A DNA stretch of 64,000 nucleotides from Methylocystis suflitae (GTDB taxonomy: Bacteria > Pseudomonadota > Alphaproteobacteria > Rhizobiales > Beijerinckiaceae): positions 16,266 through 80,265 of the forward strand of contig NZ_JAMRYX010000236.1 in NCBI RefSeq assembly GCF_024448135.1, written 5' to 3'. The notes beneath the pieces were generated by a model. The model was not told the DNA's origin, did no database searches, and saw only the letters and a list, made by a program, of their open reading frames with translations. Positions within the stretch are counted from its first letter, which is position 1. Each line of letters begins with the position of its first letter. Below, piece after piece: positions 8,474 to 17,106 of the stretch. A program made the translations under genes and the position numbers.

Positions 8474-9050
8474 TCAGTAGATAGGGTGCCTCCTACAGAG
8501 CGCCCGAACCTCTTCACGAAGAGTCGCGATCGTCAGCGCGTCAGTTGGAACTTGCAGGATGCGGGCTATCCATTGCGCGATCATTAGGAATTCCGAAACC
8601 CCAAAGCCGCGCGTCCCCCCCCCCGTTGCTGGAAAGGCGCAAACCCGAAGTCGCTTCTGGAGGGCGCGGATCGAAAGGGATCAGGTTTTTGTTGACGGCG
8701 AGGCCCGCGCGCTCAAGCAAGCTCCATCAGCATCAGGCTGGTGTCGGTTCCACCGGTGACGATGCGAAGCCCGCCGTCGCTGAGCGTCACCGCCAGAGCC
8801 TGCGCGTTCTCCACGATTGCCTCATTGTAGACTTTGAACTCTGGGCGTAGCGCCCCGCCGAGGCAGGCGGCCTTGCCGGTGAACGCCATGCAGCATCACT
8901 GATCCCTGCACGCCGGGAAGATTCCGTGGTTGATCCTGTCGCTCAGCGCTTCATCGTTCCAGAGCGCGAGGCCGCCGCGCGCGCCGTGCAGGGATTTGTA
9001 TGTAGTCGTTGTCACGACATGCGCATGCGGAAAAGGGTCGGGGTAAAGGC
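8474..9050 (-). pseudogene. glyA: Serine hydroxymethyltransferase (GlyA) relic, 3' part, multiple frameshifts
   Basis: Successive minus-strand frames spell the C-terminal half of Gly[20 protein letters not shown] with the PLP lysine, then [78 protein letters not shown], and finally IAQWIARIL and REEVRALCRRHPIY, ending at the TGA (8474-8476). At least three frame changes separate the pieces, so no functional enzyme is made. The 5' half is not recognisable above about 9050. GlyA links serine and glycine through tetrahydrofolate and is central to the serine cycle of methylotrophs. Confidence 0.8.
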
Positions 9051-9325
9051 AGGCGGGACCTCTGTGTGCAAGGTAAAGGCAGGCGAGACAACCGATGAAC
9101 TCTTCGCGTTTCTCACCACTGAGCCGAACAAGGCAGTCGGCGTAATCCACCCGAAGGCAATGCCCGTCATTTTGACGACGCGCAAGGAGATTGACCTTTG
9201 GATGGCCGCTCCCGCCGAAGAGGCGCTCAGGCTGCAGGGGCCACTCGCGGACGACGCGCTCATGATCGTAGTAAGGGGCGGGAAGCAGGATGAAGGAGGT
9301 GTGGCGGCGTGGTCGCTTCCATTTA
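9051..9325. other. Unassigned stretch between two pseudogenes
   Basis: No frame here matched a family I recognise. A short near-direct repeat (GTAAAGGCAGGCG, twice within 9042-9085) is present. The stretch probably holds the decayed upstream part of glyA or other relic sequence. Confidence 0.3.
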
Positions 9326-10142
9326 CCGTGGCCCTCCGTGCTTGCCGTTCGCTTCATCGCTGAGCTGCGGATCGGCGATCCAGCCTTCGGCAGCGTCGAG
9401 CGTTTCAGGCGCCCCCGAACCCGTTCTCTCTGTTCCGCCAAGCCCAGGCGGCCTGTATGGCGCAAAGCAGAGCATCGAGATGGTCTCCACCGGGATTGTG
9501 GCAGAGCGCTTCCGATGCTTCGATCGCGAAGCTGTAACGAGCTTCCGCGTCACCATCACGCAGGGCAGAGAGGAGTTGAAGCCGCGCGGTGCGCTGGTCT
9601 TGTGTCTGTTTCTTTTTCGTGTCCTGCTTGTAGCTGCGGCGGCCGATGATCGAGCGGGCGAGCATGCCGGGGTAGGCCTCGACGACGATGTGCCCGGGGT
9701 CGCCGTCCTGGAGACGCGGAATCGTAACGTTTGCGTCGATCAGGCGCGGAGCGCCTTCGGAGAACATCAAAGCGATCGGAACGCCATAAAGTTTTTGCGG
9801 GCTTATCGACCCCGCGGCCATGTCTGTCTGGCGGCGGTATTCTCTGTCGCCGTCAGGCCGGGACGCGCGTTAGCTGTCGAGCGCTTTCCGGAATCCGGCC
9901 CGTCCGAGGCTTTGCGCGTGGCGGACATAGCCGGCCCAGTCGGCTGGCCAGCCGATGTTTTCAATGAATTGCCGGGATTGACCGAATGGAAAGTCAATGC
10001 CGGCGATCCACGGCCCGGGGCGTTTCAGCGCCCGCTCGAACTCTGAAAAATCCCGCCATTCTTCGAGGGTTTCTGTACGCAGGAGGCCGCCGTCAAACGT
10101 GCAGGCAAGGCAGGCGAGGGGTTTGCGGCGTGATGGCGTGCT
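9326..10142 (-). pseudogene. DUF429-family predicted nuclease, pseudogene
   Basis: Minus-strand translation gives LACTFDGGLLRTETLEEWRD, WIAGIDFPFGQSRQFIENIG, then an in-frame TAA (9870-9872), and continues QKLYGVPIALMFSEGAPRL, IVVEAYPGMLARSIIGRRSY and [21 protein letters not shown] frame change near 9410 precedes the tail [14 protein letters not shown]. This layout matches DUF429, a predicted RNase H-like nuclease family. No credible start codon is seen after hipA. One stop, one frameshift and a missing start mark it as dead. Confidence 0.7.
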
Positions 10143-10170
10143 CGTGATCGATATCGTAGACCCTCATCGA

Positions 10171-11442
10171 TCAGGCCTCGCGCTCTTGCAGGAAGAGTCC
10201 GCCGTATACGAAGGCGCGGGCGATGATTTCGCAGCCGCGTTCGGTCACTCCGATGCTGCGCATGAGCGGGCGCCAGTGCTCTTTTGCCGTTGCGGCGATG
10301 CGGTCGAAGATTGCCGCCGCGTCATCTTCCGAAAGCAGGAAACGGCCGTGGTCGGCGATCAGATTGACGCGGTTCGCGTAGCGGCCATAGGGGCCGCATG
10401 TCATCGCAAGGTCGCGCCGCTCCTCGGCGATGGCCGGGGTTGGCGTGAGATCGTAGGCGGGGCTGAGCCGCCAACTCCTGTCCTTGCCGAGCACCGCATG
10501 ATTGCGCGGGTGGTCGTCGAGATTGGAAACCGCCGCATTGAAACAAATCCTGCCGAACAGCTCCCGGAGATCGGCTTCCGGTGCAGCGCTGACGCGCCTG
10601 ATTTCATCGGCAAGGAGGAGGTAGGACCACTGCGCGCGGTCTTCCGGCTGGTCACCCGTCCGCAGCAAGGTGAGGGCGCTGACCATGCGGTGACGGCGAT
10701 AGCCGCTTTCGGTGGGGTCGCGGTCGAAGCGACGCACGAGCAGGACATCCTTGCCGCCGACGGTTTCAATACGGCTGTCCGCGACATGAAGGCCGCATTC
10801 GGCGGCAAGGCGCAACATGCCATGCTCGACGCGCGGATAGTTGAAGCGGTCTTCGCGCGCGCTGAATTTCGCGATCCAGAGACTGCCGTCGTCTTGGACG
10901 ACAGCCTTGGGACGGGCGCCGCCCATCGAAGTGCCGGGGTCGACCAGATTGCCGGCCTGGGCCACGATTTCATCGGCCCGGTCCGCGTCATCCGCCATGA
11001 TGGCATCGGCGGCGGCCTGGAGACGCGCAAGGTCGAGGGTGCTGTTGAACGCGCGGCGCGGCGCGGGCGGAGTGACATTGAGCCCGAATCCGAGCGCGCC
11101 CGCGCGATCGTCCGGCCCTTGCAGCAGATAGTCGAATTCTTCGAGAACGGTGAGGCCGGCGTGTTTTTCGATCACCCTGCGGCCCCAATAATCCGGCATG
11201 GAATCCCGGATCGCGCCGAAGAAGCCGTCAAGCCGCACGGTCTCATAGACACGCGGCGCAAGGCGCAATTCGATGGGGTCGAATTCAACGGCGTCGGGCC
11301 GGGCAAGATAGCTCTTGCCGTAGACGAAAGAGCCGCGCGCAACCCCGGTTCGGTCGGTGGTCACGCGGAAACGGCCGGCTGTCACGAACTCCGTCGCGCC
11401 GGGCAGAACGATATAGACGAAACATTCGCGCTCAGAACTCAT
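10171..11442 (-). CDS. hipA: HipA-family serine/threonine kinase toxin
   Basis: A 423-residue protein beginning MSSERECFVYIVLPG. HipA N- and C-domain features are present: GFFGAIRDSMPDYWGRRV, the ATP-binding lysine region SLWIAKFSA, LLVRRFDRD, the catalytic loop NAAVSNLDDHPRNHAVL and the DFG-like LSPAYDLTP. HipA toxins phosphorylate translation components such as glutamyl-tRNA synthetase and cause growth arrest. The gene follows hipB with an 11-nt overlap. The start at 11442 was chosen because upstream codons run through hipB in another frame. All kinase motifs look intact. Confidence 0.92.
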   Translation of the reverse strand: MSSERECFVYIVLPGATEFVTAGRFRVTTDRTGVARGSFVYGKSYLARPDAVEFDPIELRLAPRVYETVRLDGFFGAIRDSMPDYWGRRVIEKHAGLTVLEEFDYLLQGPDDRAGALGFGLNVTPPAPRRAFNSTLDLARLQAAADAIMADDADRADEIVAQAGNLVDPGTSMGGARPKAVVQDDGSLWIAKFSAREDRFNYPRVEHGMLRLAAECGLHVADSRIETVGGKDVLLVRRFDRDPTESGYRRHRMVSALTLLRTGDQPEDRAQWSYLLLADEIRRVSAAPEADLRELFGRICFNAAVSNLDDHPRNHAVLGKDRSWRLSPAYDLTPTPAIAEERRDLAMTCGPYGRYANRVNLIADHGRFLLSEDDAAAIFDRIAATAKEHWRPLMRSIGVTERGCEIIARAFVYGGLFLQEREA

Positions 11443-11773
11443 TGTCCAGCTTCCTGCTGCCATGAGCGGTCTTCGGCCGGCGCGCGGCTTCCAGGGTCTT
11501 GCCTTCCTCATCCCGGTCGGGGCTGGCAACCGTTTCCATGTCGCCGAGCAGGCCGAGGGCCCAGAGCGCCCCGACGTAAGCGGCGATGCCGGTCGTCGGC
11601 TTGCCCTTTTCGACATCGGATAGTGCGAAGCGGGACAGCCCGATTTTTGCGGCAAGCTCGTCGAGGCGCAGGCCGCGGCGCAGCCGTGCCGTACGGATAT
11701 TCGCGCCGAGGCGCTTTAGGGCCGTCTCGACGGCGTAGGGTGGTGCCTCTGCGATCTTGCTTACACGGGTCAT
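11432..11773 (-). CDS. hipB: HipB-like Xre-family antitoxin
   Basis: A 113-residue protein with a helix-turn-helix of the Cro/C1 type (LGANIRTARLRRGLRLDELA, then LSRFALSDVEKGKPTTGI). Such antitoxins bind and inhibit HipA and repress their own promoter. The gene sits directly upstream of hipA with 11-nt overlap, the standard order. A palindromic operator candidate starts 4 bp upstream of its ATG. Confidence 0.9.
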   Translation of the reverse strand: MTRVSKIAEAPPYAVETALKRLGANIRTARLRRGLRLDELAAKIGLSRFALSDVEKGKPTTGIAAYVGALWALGLLGDMETVASPDRDEEGKTLEAARRPKTAHGSRKLDNEF

Positions 11774-11776
11774 GGC

Positions 11777-11817
11777 ATTTTAAAGCTACTTCTTACGCGC
11801 ATGAGATGCTTTAAAAT
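11777..11817. promoter_or_regulatory. Inverted repeat, probable HipB operator
   Basis: ATTTTAAAGC at 11777-11786 is mirrored exactly by GCTTTAAAAT at 11808-11817, 21 bp apart, immediately upstream of hipB. A related half-site (TTATTTTAAATTAA) occurs near 11900. Palindromes of this kind are bound by HipB dimers for autoregulation. Confidence 0.6.
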
Positions 11818-12285
11818 AACATATCACGAAGATTACTGTTAAGTCAAGGTATGGCTAATGCATTGGTTGATTTGAAGCAACTTGTCTAGAATACAGGTTA
11901 TTTTAAATTAACACAAAACGGCCCGTCGATTGGCGTTCAGAAGCGGCTGCGATTCAGCAGCGCGTCCGTAAGGGGAAACGTCCCGCCCCCGCCATTGCCC
12001 GTTTCTGCGTCCGTTTTTTGTCCGGTCTACTGCCTTCATAGCGTGTCGAAATTCAACAACATAGCTGACAACGAGGGGCGCGTTTTGCTTCGAAAAAGTC
12101 CGGTTTTTTGGCCCGCCGCATCCGCCCTTTTTGGCGGAAGGAGGACACCCCCTGAGTTGTGAAGCGTGGGGGTCCGCTTCGGCAGCGGCCAGGGCCGCCT
12201 GAGTGGACCGCGCACACCGCTTCCGGCATGCGCGGGCCCGCTGCGCTCACAGCCGCGGCCCGTTACCCGGCCGCGCCAGCGCCCT
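11818..12285. other. Intergenic region upstream of hipBA
   Basis: AT-rich near the operator and GC-rich beyond 12050. No gene, RNA or repeat is recognised apart from the AT-rich half-site near 11900. Confidence 0.35.
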
Positions 12286-12412
12286 GCGGATGATGTGTAG
12301 GTTGTAGTGCGCGTTGCGCAGCTCGATCGAGCGATGAGATGGTCGACACACTCGCGTCGGATCGACCCGATTAACCGTTCGGCAAAAGCATTTTGCCAGG
12401 GCGAGGCAGGGG
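12286..12412 (-). pseudogene. Integrase-core transposase relic
   Basis: Minus-strand frames give PWQNAFAERLIGSIRRECVD followed by HLIARS and, out of frame, ELRNAHYNLHIIRRALAR. This is the C-terminal part of a retroviral-type (rve) integrase core as found in several IS families; the glutamate of the DDE triad is in AERLIGSIR. Only about 40 residues remain. Confidence 0.6.
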
Positions 12413-12416
12413 CTGA

Positions 12417-12890
12417 TCAGCGACCGGAAAAAACGGACACGTCCCCCGGTTTTCGCAGCATCTTGTTGACCTCTCCCTGATGCAGTTCCTCGGTGTAGAT
12501 CATCTTGCGCGCATACTCTTCCAACATCACCGACACGCCTTCCACTTCCTTGAGCAGGTCGCGGTAAAGCTGCAACGCCGCCCCTTCGTGGGCCAGCGAC
12601 TCGCGCAGGATATCGCCGATATCGTGTTTGTGGGTTTCCAGCAGCGGGCCGATGTGAAGCGACGGATGGCCGCCGATGTGAGTGATCAGCTCACCCGCCT
12701 GGTGCGCATGGGCGAGAGATTCGTCTGCCTGTCCGCGCAGCCAGGAAATGATCGGGAGGCGGTTGTAGCCGAATACCATCAAGGAATAGTGCGTATAGCG
12801 CACCACCCCCGCCAGTTCACTTTCCATGATGCGGTTGAGCATGGCGATGATCTTGTCGTCGCTCTTGATCGCATTTTCTTTCTTGGCCAT
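12417..12890 (-). CDS. Bacterioferritin/ferritin-like diiron protein
   Basis: A 157-residue four-helix protein starting MAKKENAIKSDD with AGGAG about 7 nt upstream. Ferroxidase-type ligands are visible in helix A (MESELAGVVRYTHYS), helix B (DESLAHAHQAGELI), helix C (LAHEGAALQLYRDLL) and helix D (YTEELHQGEVNKML). Family members store iron or detoxify peroxide in the cytosol. The heme-binding methionine region of classic Bfr is not obvious, so a non-heme ferritin-like role is possible. An upstream extension to 13106 has no homology. Confidence 0.85.
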   Translation of the reverse strand: MAKKENAIKSDDKIIAMLNRIMESELAGVVRYTHYSLMVFGYNRLPIISWLRGQADESLAHAHQAGELITHIGGHPSLHIGPLLETHKHDIGDILRESLAHEGAALQLYRDLLKEVEGVSVMLEEYARKMIYTEELHQGEVNKMLRKPGDVSVFSGR

Positions 12891-12982
12891 GCCCGTCTCC
12901 TGGTTGGAATATCCGGGTTGCTCTGCATGGAGTTGCTCGACGCTGACGAATTCTCCATGACGTAGTCCGGTTCGGGGCGCCG

Positions 12983-13213
12983 TCAAGTTAACCTGACCGT
13001 GGACGCGAAGAGGTGGTTTTCCGGATAACGGCTCCTTCGCGCGGCGAGCTGAGCGCTTGTGATCTCGGGCCAGGCCGCAAAGGCATGGTCGCGAAAGGCG
13101 TGACAATCAGGCGCAGACATATTCTCGCGACGGCGAAATTGGAAAAGATTGGCGGTCTGATCGTGCATCGAAAGGAATTTCTGGGCCTGCCGCCGCGATT
13201 TCATCCGCTTCAT
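12983..13213 (-). pseudogene. IS6-family transposase C-terminal relic
   Basis: The 76-residue frame MKRMKSRRQAQKFLSMHDQT, ANLFQFRRREN, then AAWPEIT resembles the extreme C-terminus of IS6/IS240-type DDE transposases. The catalytic part is missing. It lies between the ferritin-like gene and the pterin dehydratase gene. Confidence 0.5.
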
Positions 13214-13338
13214 GATCCGCTATCGTCGCCGCGTCGGCCGAGAGAATTCTTCATCCCATTGTACTGCTCTTTGTGTTGGCTGGCCGGCGTGTCAGCGATC
13301 GGCGGCGCGCTAGATATCGTGTTCGAGGAGTTCGATCG

Positions 13339-13686
13339 ATGACTATGGCTCTCGCGGAGAAGACCTGCGTACCCTGCCGCGGCGGCGTTCCGCCTCTCGA
13401 GCGTGAGCAAGCCGAGGCGTTTCTGGCGAATGTCCAAGACTGGGATTTGTGCGACGATGCGCATCGCATCGAGCGCCGTTTCCTCTTCGCGAATTTCCGC
13501 GAGGCGCTGAACTTCGTCACCGCCGTAAGCGAACTCGCCGATGCCGAAGGCCATCATCCTGACGTGAGTTTCGGCTGGGGATACGCCACAGTCTCCTTGC
13601 ATACCAAGAAGATCAAGGGCCTGCACGAGAACGACTTCATCATAGCGGCGAAAATCGATCGATTGTTCGATCTGCCGCGCGGCTGA
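13339..13686 (+). CDS. phhB: Pterin-4a-carbinolamine dehydratase
   Basis: A 115-residue protein starting at ATG 13339 with CGAGGAG 9 nt upstream. The active-site signature AEGHHPDVSFGWGYATVSLH and the C-terminal GLHENDFIIAAKIDRLF identify the PCD/DCoH family. The enzyme dehydrates 4a-hydroxytetrahydrobiopterin, recycling the cofactor of aromatic amino acid hydroxylases. Length and motifs are normal. No hydroxylase gene lies nearby, so it appears to be isolated cargo. Confidence 0.92.
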   Translation: MTMALAEKTCVPCRGGVPPLEREQAEAFLANVQDWDLCDDAHRIERRFLFANFREALNFVTAVSELADAEGHHPDVSFGWGYATVSLHTKKIKGLHENDFIIAAKIDRLFDLPRG

Positions 13687-14026
13687 AGATCGGGCGTCTC
13701 GCCGCTACTTTCCGTTCGGCTCCCTTCACTCCAACGATCGCCATCACGCTGGCCTTTATCGCGGCGCATTCCGGTAGCCTGCTCGTCGCTCGGTAGGGAA
13801 GCGAAGCCGGCGGTCAGAACAGGCGAGCCTTTCGAGCAAATCAACGTCTTGTGGAACGCATCATTTAATTCGCGGATGCAATCGTGCGGTGTCAATTCGC
13901 GGCATTTGTGCTCTTCCTCACAATCGACGCACCACAGTGGCGCGTCGAAGCGCGAGGGGGAGGCTGCTTACTGCATTATACCGCTTGTCAGCATGCCGCG
14001 AATGCTCATGCTGTCCATTACGGCGA
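13687..14026. other. Intergenic region, nothing recognised
   Basis: Only short overlapping frames without family features are present in these 340 bp. Confidence 0.35.
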
Positions 14027-14227
14027 TTAAAACAGCTTGCCAGTGCGGTAGAGGAGCGAGCCGACCCACAAGACAAGCGCCAAGTAATAGAGCGCCCATC
14101 CCTCCGCCGGCGGGAACCAGCGGGAGATCGTGCGGAAGTTGTGCACGTACCACTCGCTACCAAATCGAGCCATCAGATTGGCGCTGATTGCGTCAATGAG
14201 GAGGATGTAGAAGATGATTGCTTCCAT
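14027..14227 (-). CDS. Small two-span membrane protein, function unknown
   Basis: A 66-residue protein MEAIIFYILLIDAISANLMA with a second hydrophobic segment WALYYLALVLWVGSLLYR, separated by a short loop (FGSEWYVHNFRTISRWFPP). Similar small membrane proteins occur widely in alphaproteobacteria; I know no function. The ATG at 14227 was preferred to an upstream extension because it begins directly with the membrane segment. Confidence 0.6.
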   Translation of the reverse strand: MEAIIFYILLIDAISANLMARFGSEWYVHNFRTISRWFPPAEGWALYYLALVLWVGSLLYRTGKLF

Positions 14228-14320
14228 GCACGCCACCATGCTCGACGAATGGTTCGGAATGGCAATGTGGGCCTGACACACAAGATTCCTGACAGTCGTC
14301 CGCGCTGTTGCCACCTCATT

Positions 14321-14746
14321 TTAAAATTGCGTTCTGACCCATGTGAATTCTGGATGCGCCGAGATGATGTGCTGCCACCAGGTAAGGTCGTCTCTCACTA
14401 TTGGCGACCGGTCATTGAGTCTGATTTGAAAGGCTCTGGGTTGGTATTTTAACGCATCGATGATTGCGCCCACCATCTGTGCGCCCATCCCAACTCGCAG
14501 CGAGTTAATTTCTTCAATGTATAGCTCGGGCGGATCATACCTGTTGGTTAGCATAAGCGATATACCCGACGCTTTGTCGTTACCCGCTTTGACGATCATT
14601 TTGGGCGAGGTCGAAGCGATTATCTCCCAAAAACCGGGGCCATAGGATTGCAGTGTTACGTACGGCTGTAGCCTCCGCAAATTCAGATAAATTGCGCTGG
14701 CAGTCGTCTCGACCTGCCGGTCGTCGGGTCTTCCTTCAAGGGTCAT
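14321..14746 (-). CDS. Hypothetical protein, possibly 5'-replaced by an IS relic
   Basis: A 141-residue frame with a plausible globular composition (SGISLMLTNRYDPPELYIEE, GMGAQMVGAIIDALKYQP, DLTWWQHIISAHPEFTWVR). I do not recognise the family. Its apparent start at 14746 lies inside the end of the adjacent transposase frame and has no ribosome site, so the true start may be lost or further downstream. Confidence 0.4.
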   Translation of the reverse strand: MTLEGRPDDRQVETTASAIYLNLRRLQPYVTLQSYGPGFWEIIASTSPKMIVKAGNDKASGISLMLTNRYDPPELYIEEINSLRVGMGAQMVGAIIDALKYQPRAFQIRLNDRSPIVRDDLTWWQHIISAHPEFTWVRTQF

Positions 14747-15600
14747 ACTAAGCAGTCGTCCGTGAAGAACGGTCCTTGCGGCGTGACGGGGTTATTTTCT
14801 GATTGTGTCGGGCCGGCGAGCTCGGCGAGCAAGAGGGCGCACAAGCTTGCGAGCCAGGCGAGCAAGCGGCGGAAGTTGTAGCCTGCGGCGGCGAGGACGG
14901 CATTGATGGCGTCGCCGACCGCATGGGCGAGGAAGTTGCGGCCCATGCGATGGTCGGCTTTCAGATGGCCGATGACCGGCTCGACGGCGGAACGGCGTCG
15001 CAGTTCGCGCTTGATCGCCTCGGTGATGCGCCGTCTCTGGCCCGAGATGTAGACCCTGAACTTATGCGTCTCCGGGGCATTGTGGCCGCGATAGCCGCGG
15101 TCGGCGACGATGCGCTTCATCTGTGCGCCGATCTGCGTCTCCATTTCCGGAATGAGGACGGCGAGCGTGTGGCCGTCGTAAGGATTGCCCGGCAGCGAAT
15201 TCACATGGGCCACGAACTGGCCGCCCTTCGAGGGATGCAGCGTCGTCGCCACCGACACTTTCACGCCGAACTCGTAGGGGCGATGCGCCTTGCCCTTGCC
15301 GATGCATTCCACCTCGGGCGCGTGCAGGGAATAGACCTTCTTGCCCCGCTGCTTCTGCCTTTGCTCGCGCACGCGCTCGGCGAGATAGAGCGGACGCGCG
15401 AAAATCGCGCGCAACGAGAAGTCATCTTTGATCCTGCGCGCGATGTCGCGCTCGACGCGGCCCAGAAACGTGTGGAGTTTGCGCAACGCCTTGTTCGCGC
15501 GTTTGAACTGCTTGGCGTGCGCGTAACGCTGATGCGCGATCAGCGCGTGCTTGCCGATGCGCTCATAGGATTGGAGACTTAAAACCACACCCCATTCTCG
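14743..15600 (-). pseudogene. IS5-family transposase, N-terminally truncated
   Basis: The frame ending at 14743 carries the C-terminal two thirds of an IS5-type DDE transposase: SYERIGKHALIAHQRYAHAK, VYSLHAPEVECIGKGKAHRP, FGVKVSVATTLHPSKGGQFV, RIVADRGYRGHNAPET and RRSAVEPVIGHLKADHRMGR with the catalytic glutamate. Homology stops near 15580, so the first part including the first aspartate region is gone. The upstream codons to 15702 are unrelated. Confidence 0.75.
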
Positions 15601-15940
15601 GCGGACTTCATCACCATTACGTCCGGATATAGTTTTCAGTATACACAGGCCTCCGCCGCATGCTGCAAACCCAGGCGTTGCGTCTTCAGTGGCTTGCAGC
15701 ACGTCGTTGCGATGCGCCGGGCGGCGCGGCGTCTGTCGGACGTGGCGGTGACGAAGACATTTAACTTACGCAAATAACTTACGCAAAATCTTCGTAACAT
15801 ATTGTTTTAGTTCCATAATCCAAATTATGCGAATCATGGATGTAGCTGCAATATACAGATGTCACCGGCCCGCAAAGTTGAGATGTCGCTCCCCTCGATA
15901 AGCGCATCGACTGAGGACGGGCGGCGGCATGGTGGTCTCT
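15601..15940. other. Intergenic region with IS-end-like motif
   Basis: Holds a short tandem AACTTACGCAAA repeat near 15760-15787 and the 23-bp motif at 15841-15863 that recurs at 18544-18566. No gene is seen. Confidence 0.4.
15841..15863. repeat. 23-bp direct repeat, copy 1
   Basis: Begins TGTAGCTGCAATATA and ends AGATGTC; matches 18544-18566 with one mismatch. The two copies bracket both ISNCY-type transposase copies and may be remnants of IS ends. Confidence 0.6.
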
Positions 15941-16849
15941 ATGAGCGAAAGAGAGTTTTCGCGGCTTCGTGTTTTGATGGACATTGATTCAGGACGATTA
16001 CGGATTGGGGACGCGGCGCAACTTCTCAACATAAGTCTGCGGCAAGTGCTTCGCCTCCGCAGGGATTTTCGAGCGCATGGCGCCGCCAGTCTGGCGTCAA
16101 AACGCCGAGGCCGGCCGAGGAACAACAAACTGCCCGCCGCCGTCCGCGAACTCACTATGGCGATCGTCAAAGAGCGCTACGCCGATTTTGGTCCGACGCT
16201 CGCCGTCGAGAAGCTGCGAGAGAACCACGCGTGCCTCGTCTCACGTGAGACGCTGCGCAAATGGATGATTGAAGACGGGCTTTGGATCGACCGCAAGCAT
16301 CGCCTACCCCCGGTTCATCAGCCTCGACATCGGCGCGAGCGCGTCGGCGAACTCGTTCAGATCGATGGCTCACGTCACTACTGGTTTGAGAATCGCGGCC
16401 CCGAAGTGACGCTGATCGTCTATATCGACGACGCGACGAGCCGGATTCAACATGCGGCGCATCGGCCGCATGACGGGCGCCAGCTGCTTGGCGACGTATT
16501 CGCTTGGAAAGAAGAACGCACGCTGACGCACAATCTGACGGTTCATTACGACAAAGTGCTGTTCATGCTTGAGCCGAACGAGATCACGCGTCCCCTCGCC
16601 CGTCAGCGCCTAATGATCGTCGACTACCCCGACGGTCGCATCGCCATCCGCCACAAGGGCCTCGACCTGCCGTACCGAACATTCGACAAGCTGCAGAAGA
16701 TCAATCAGGCGGCGATCGTCGAGAACAAGCGGCTTGGCGAAGTGCTGGCCTACATCGCCGCGCGGCAGGAGACGCAGACCGAGGGACGCTCCAAGAAAGC
16801 CCCGCGCCGCCGGGGCCAGGCCGAGCGGCATATGTTCAAGGTCAGTTGA
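15941..16849 (+). pseudogene. ISNCY-family transposase with in-frame internal deletion
   Basis: A 302-codon open frame. The N-terminal half has helix-turn-helix features (IGDAAQLLNISLRQVLRLRR, then LASKRRGRPRNNKLP) and the start of the catalytic core (GELVQIDGSRHYWFENRGPE, IVYIDDATSRI). It then jumps to DVFAWKEERTLTHNLTVHYD and the C-terminal domain. Compared with the neighbouring copy at 17107-18381, about 150 core residues, including STFDYFVAAR through YNRRF and the last two acidic residues, are missing. The frame stays open but transposition activity is not expected. Confidence 0.75.
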
Positions 16850-17106
16850 GCGCTTTTCAAGGTAGGCTAAAGCTTAGCAGAAAGGTACGGCTCCGTTCGA
16901 GCAGCGCGGCAGCGCAACCCGACCAGCTCTGCCGCGCTGCTCGAACCCGCAGCATCCGGGAAGCCCGACGGGTGACATTTCAACTTTGCACAAGCAGCGC
17001 CATTTCTGCCTTGCTGTGACAATGGATGTAGAACCCCATTAGAAAGGTCACAGCTCTCCCCGTTAGAGATGTCACTCATCCCGAGGCGACCCGCTTGGAG
17101 AAGTGA
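16850..17106. other. IS downstream end sequence between two ISNCY copies
   Basis: Noncoding. Contains a GTTCGAGCAGCGCGGCAGC segment and a GTGACATTTC motif that recur after the second copy (18400-18500), so both ISNCY copies keep their 3' flanks. No gene. Confidence 0.5.

Noticed and set aside
9997..11814. 605-codon plus-strand frame opposite hipBA
   Set aside because: Antisense shadow of two well-conserved genes; no domain signature.
14803..15582. 259-codon plus-strand frame opposite the IS5 transposase
   Set aside because: Shadow of the transposase relic.
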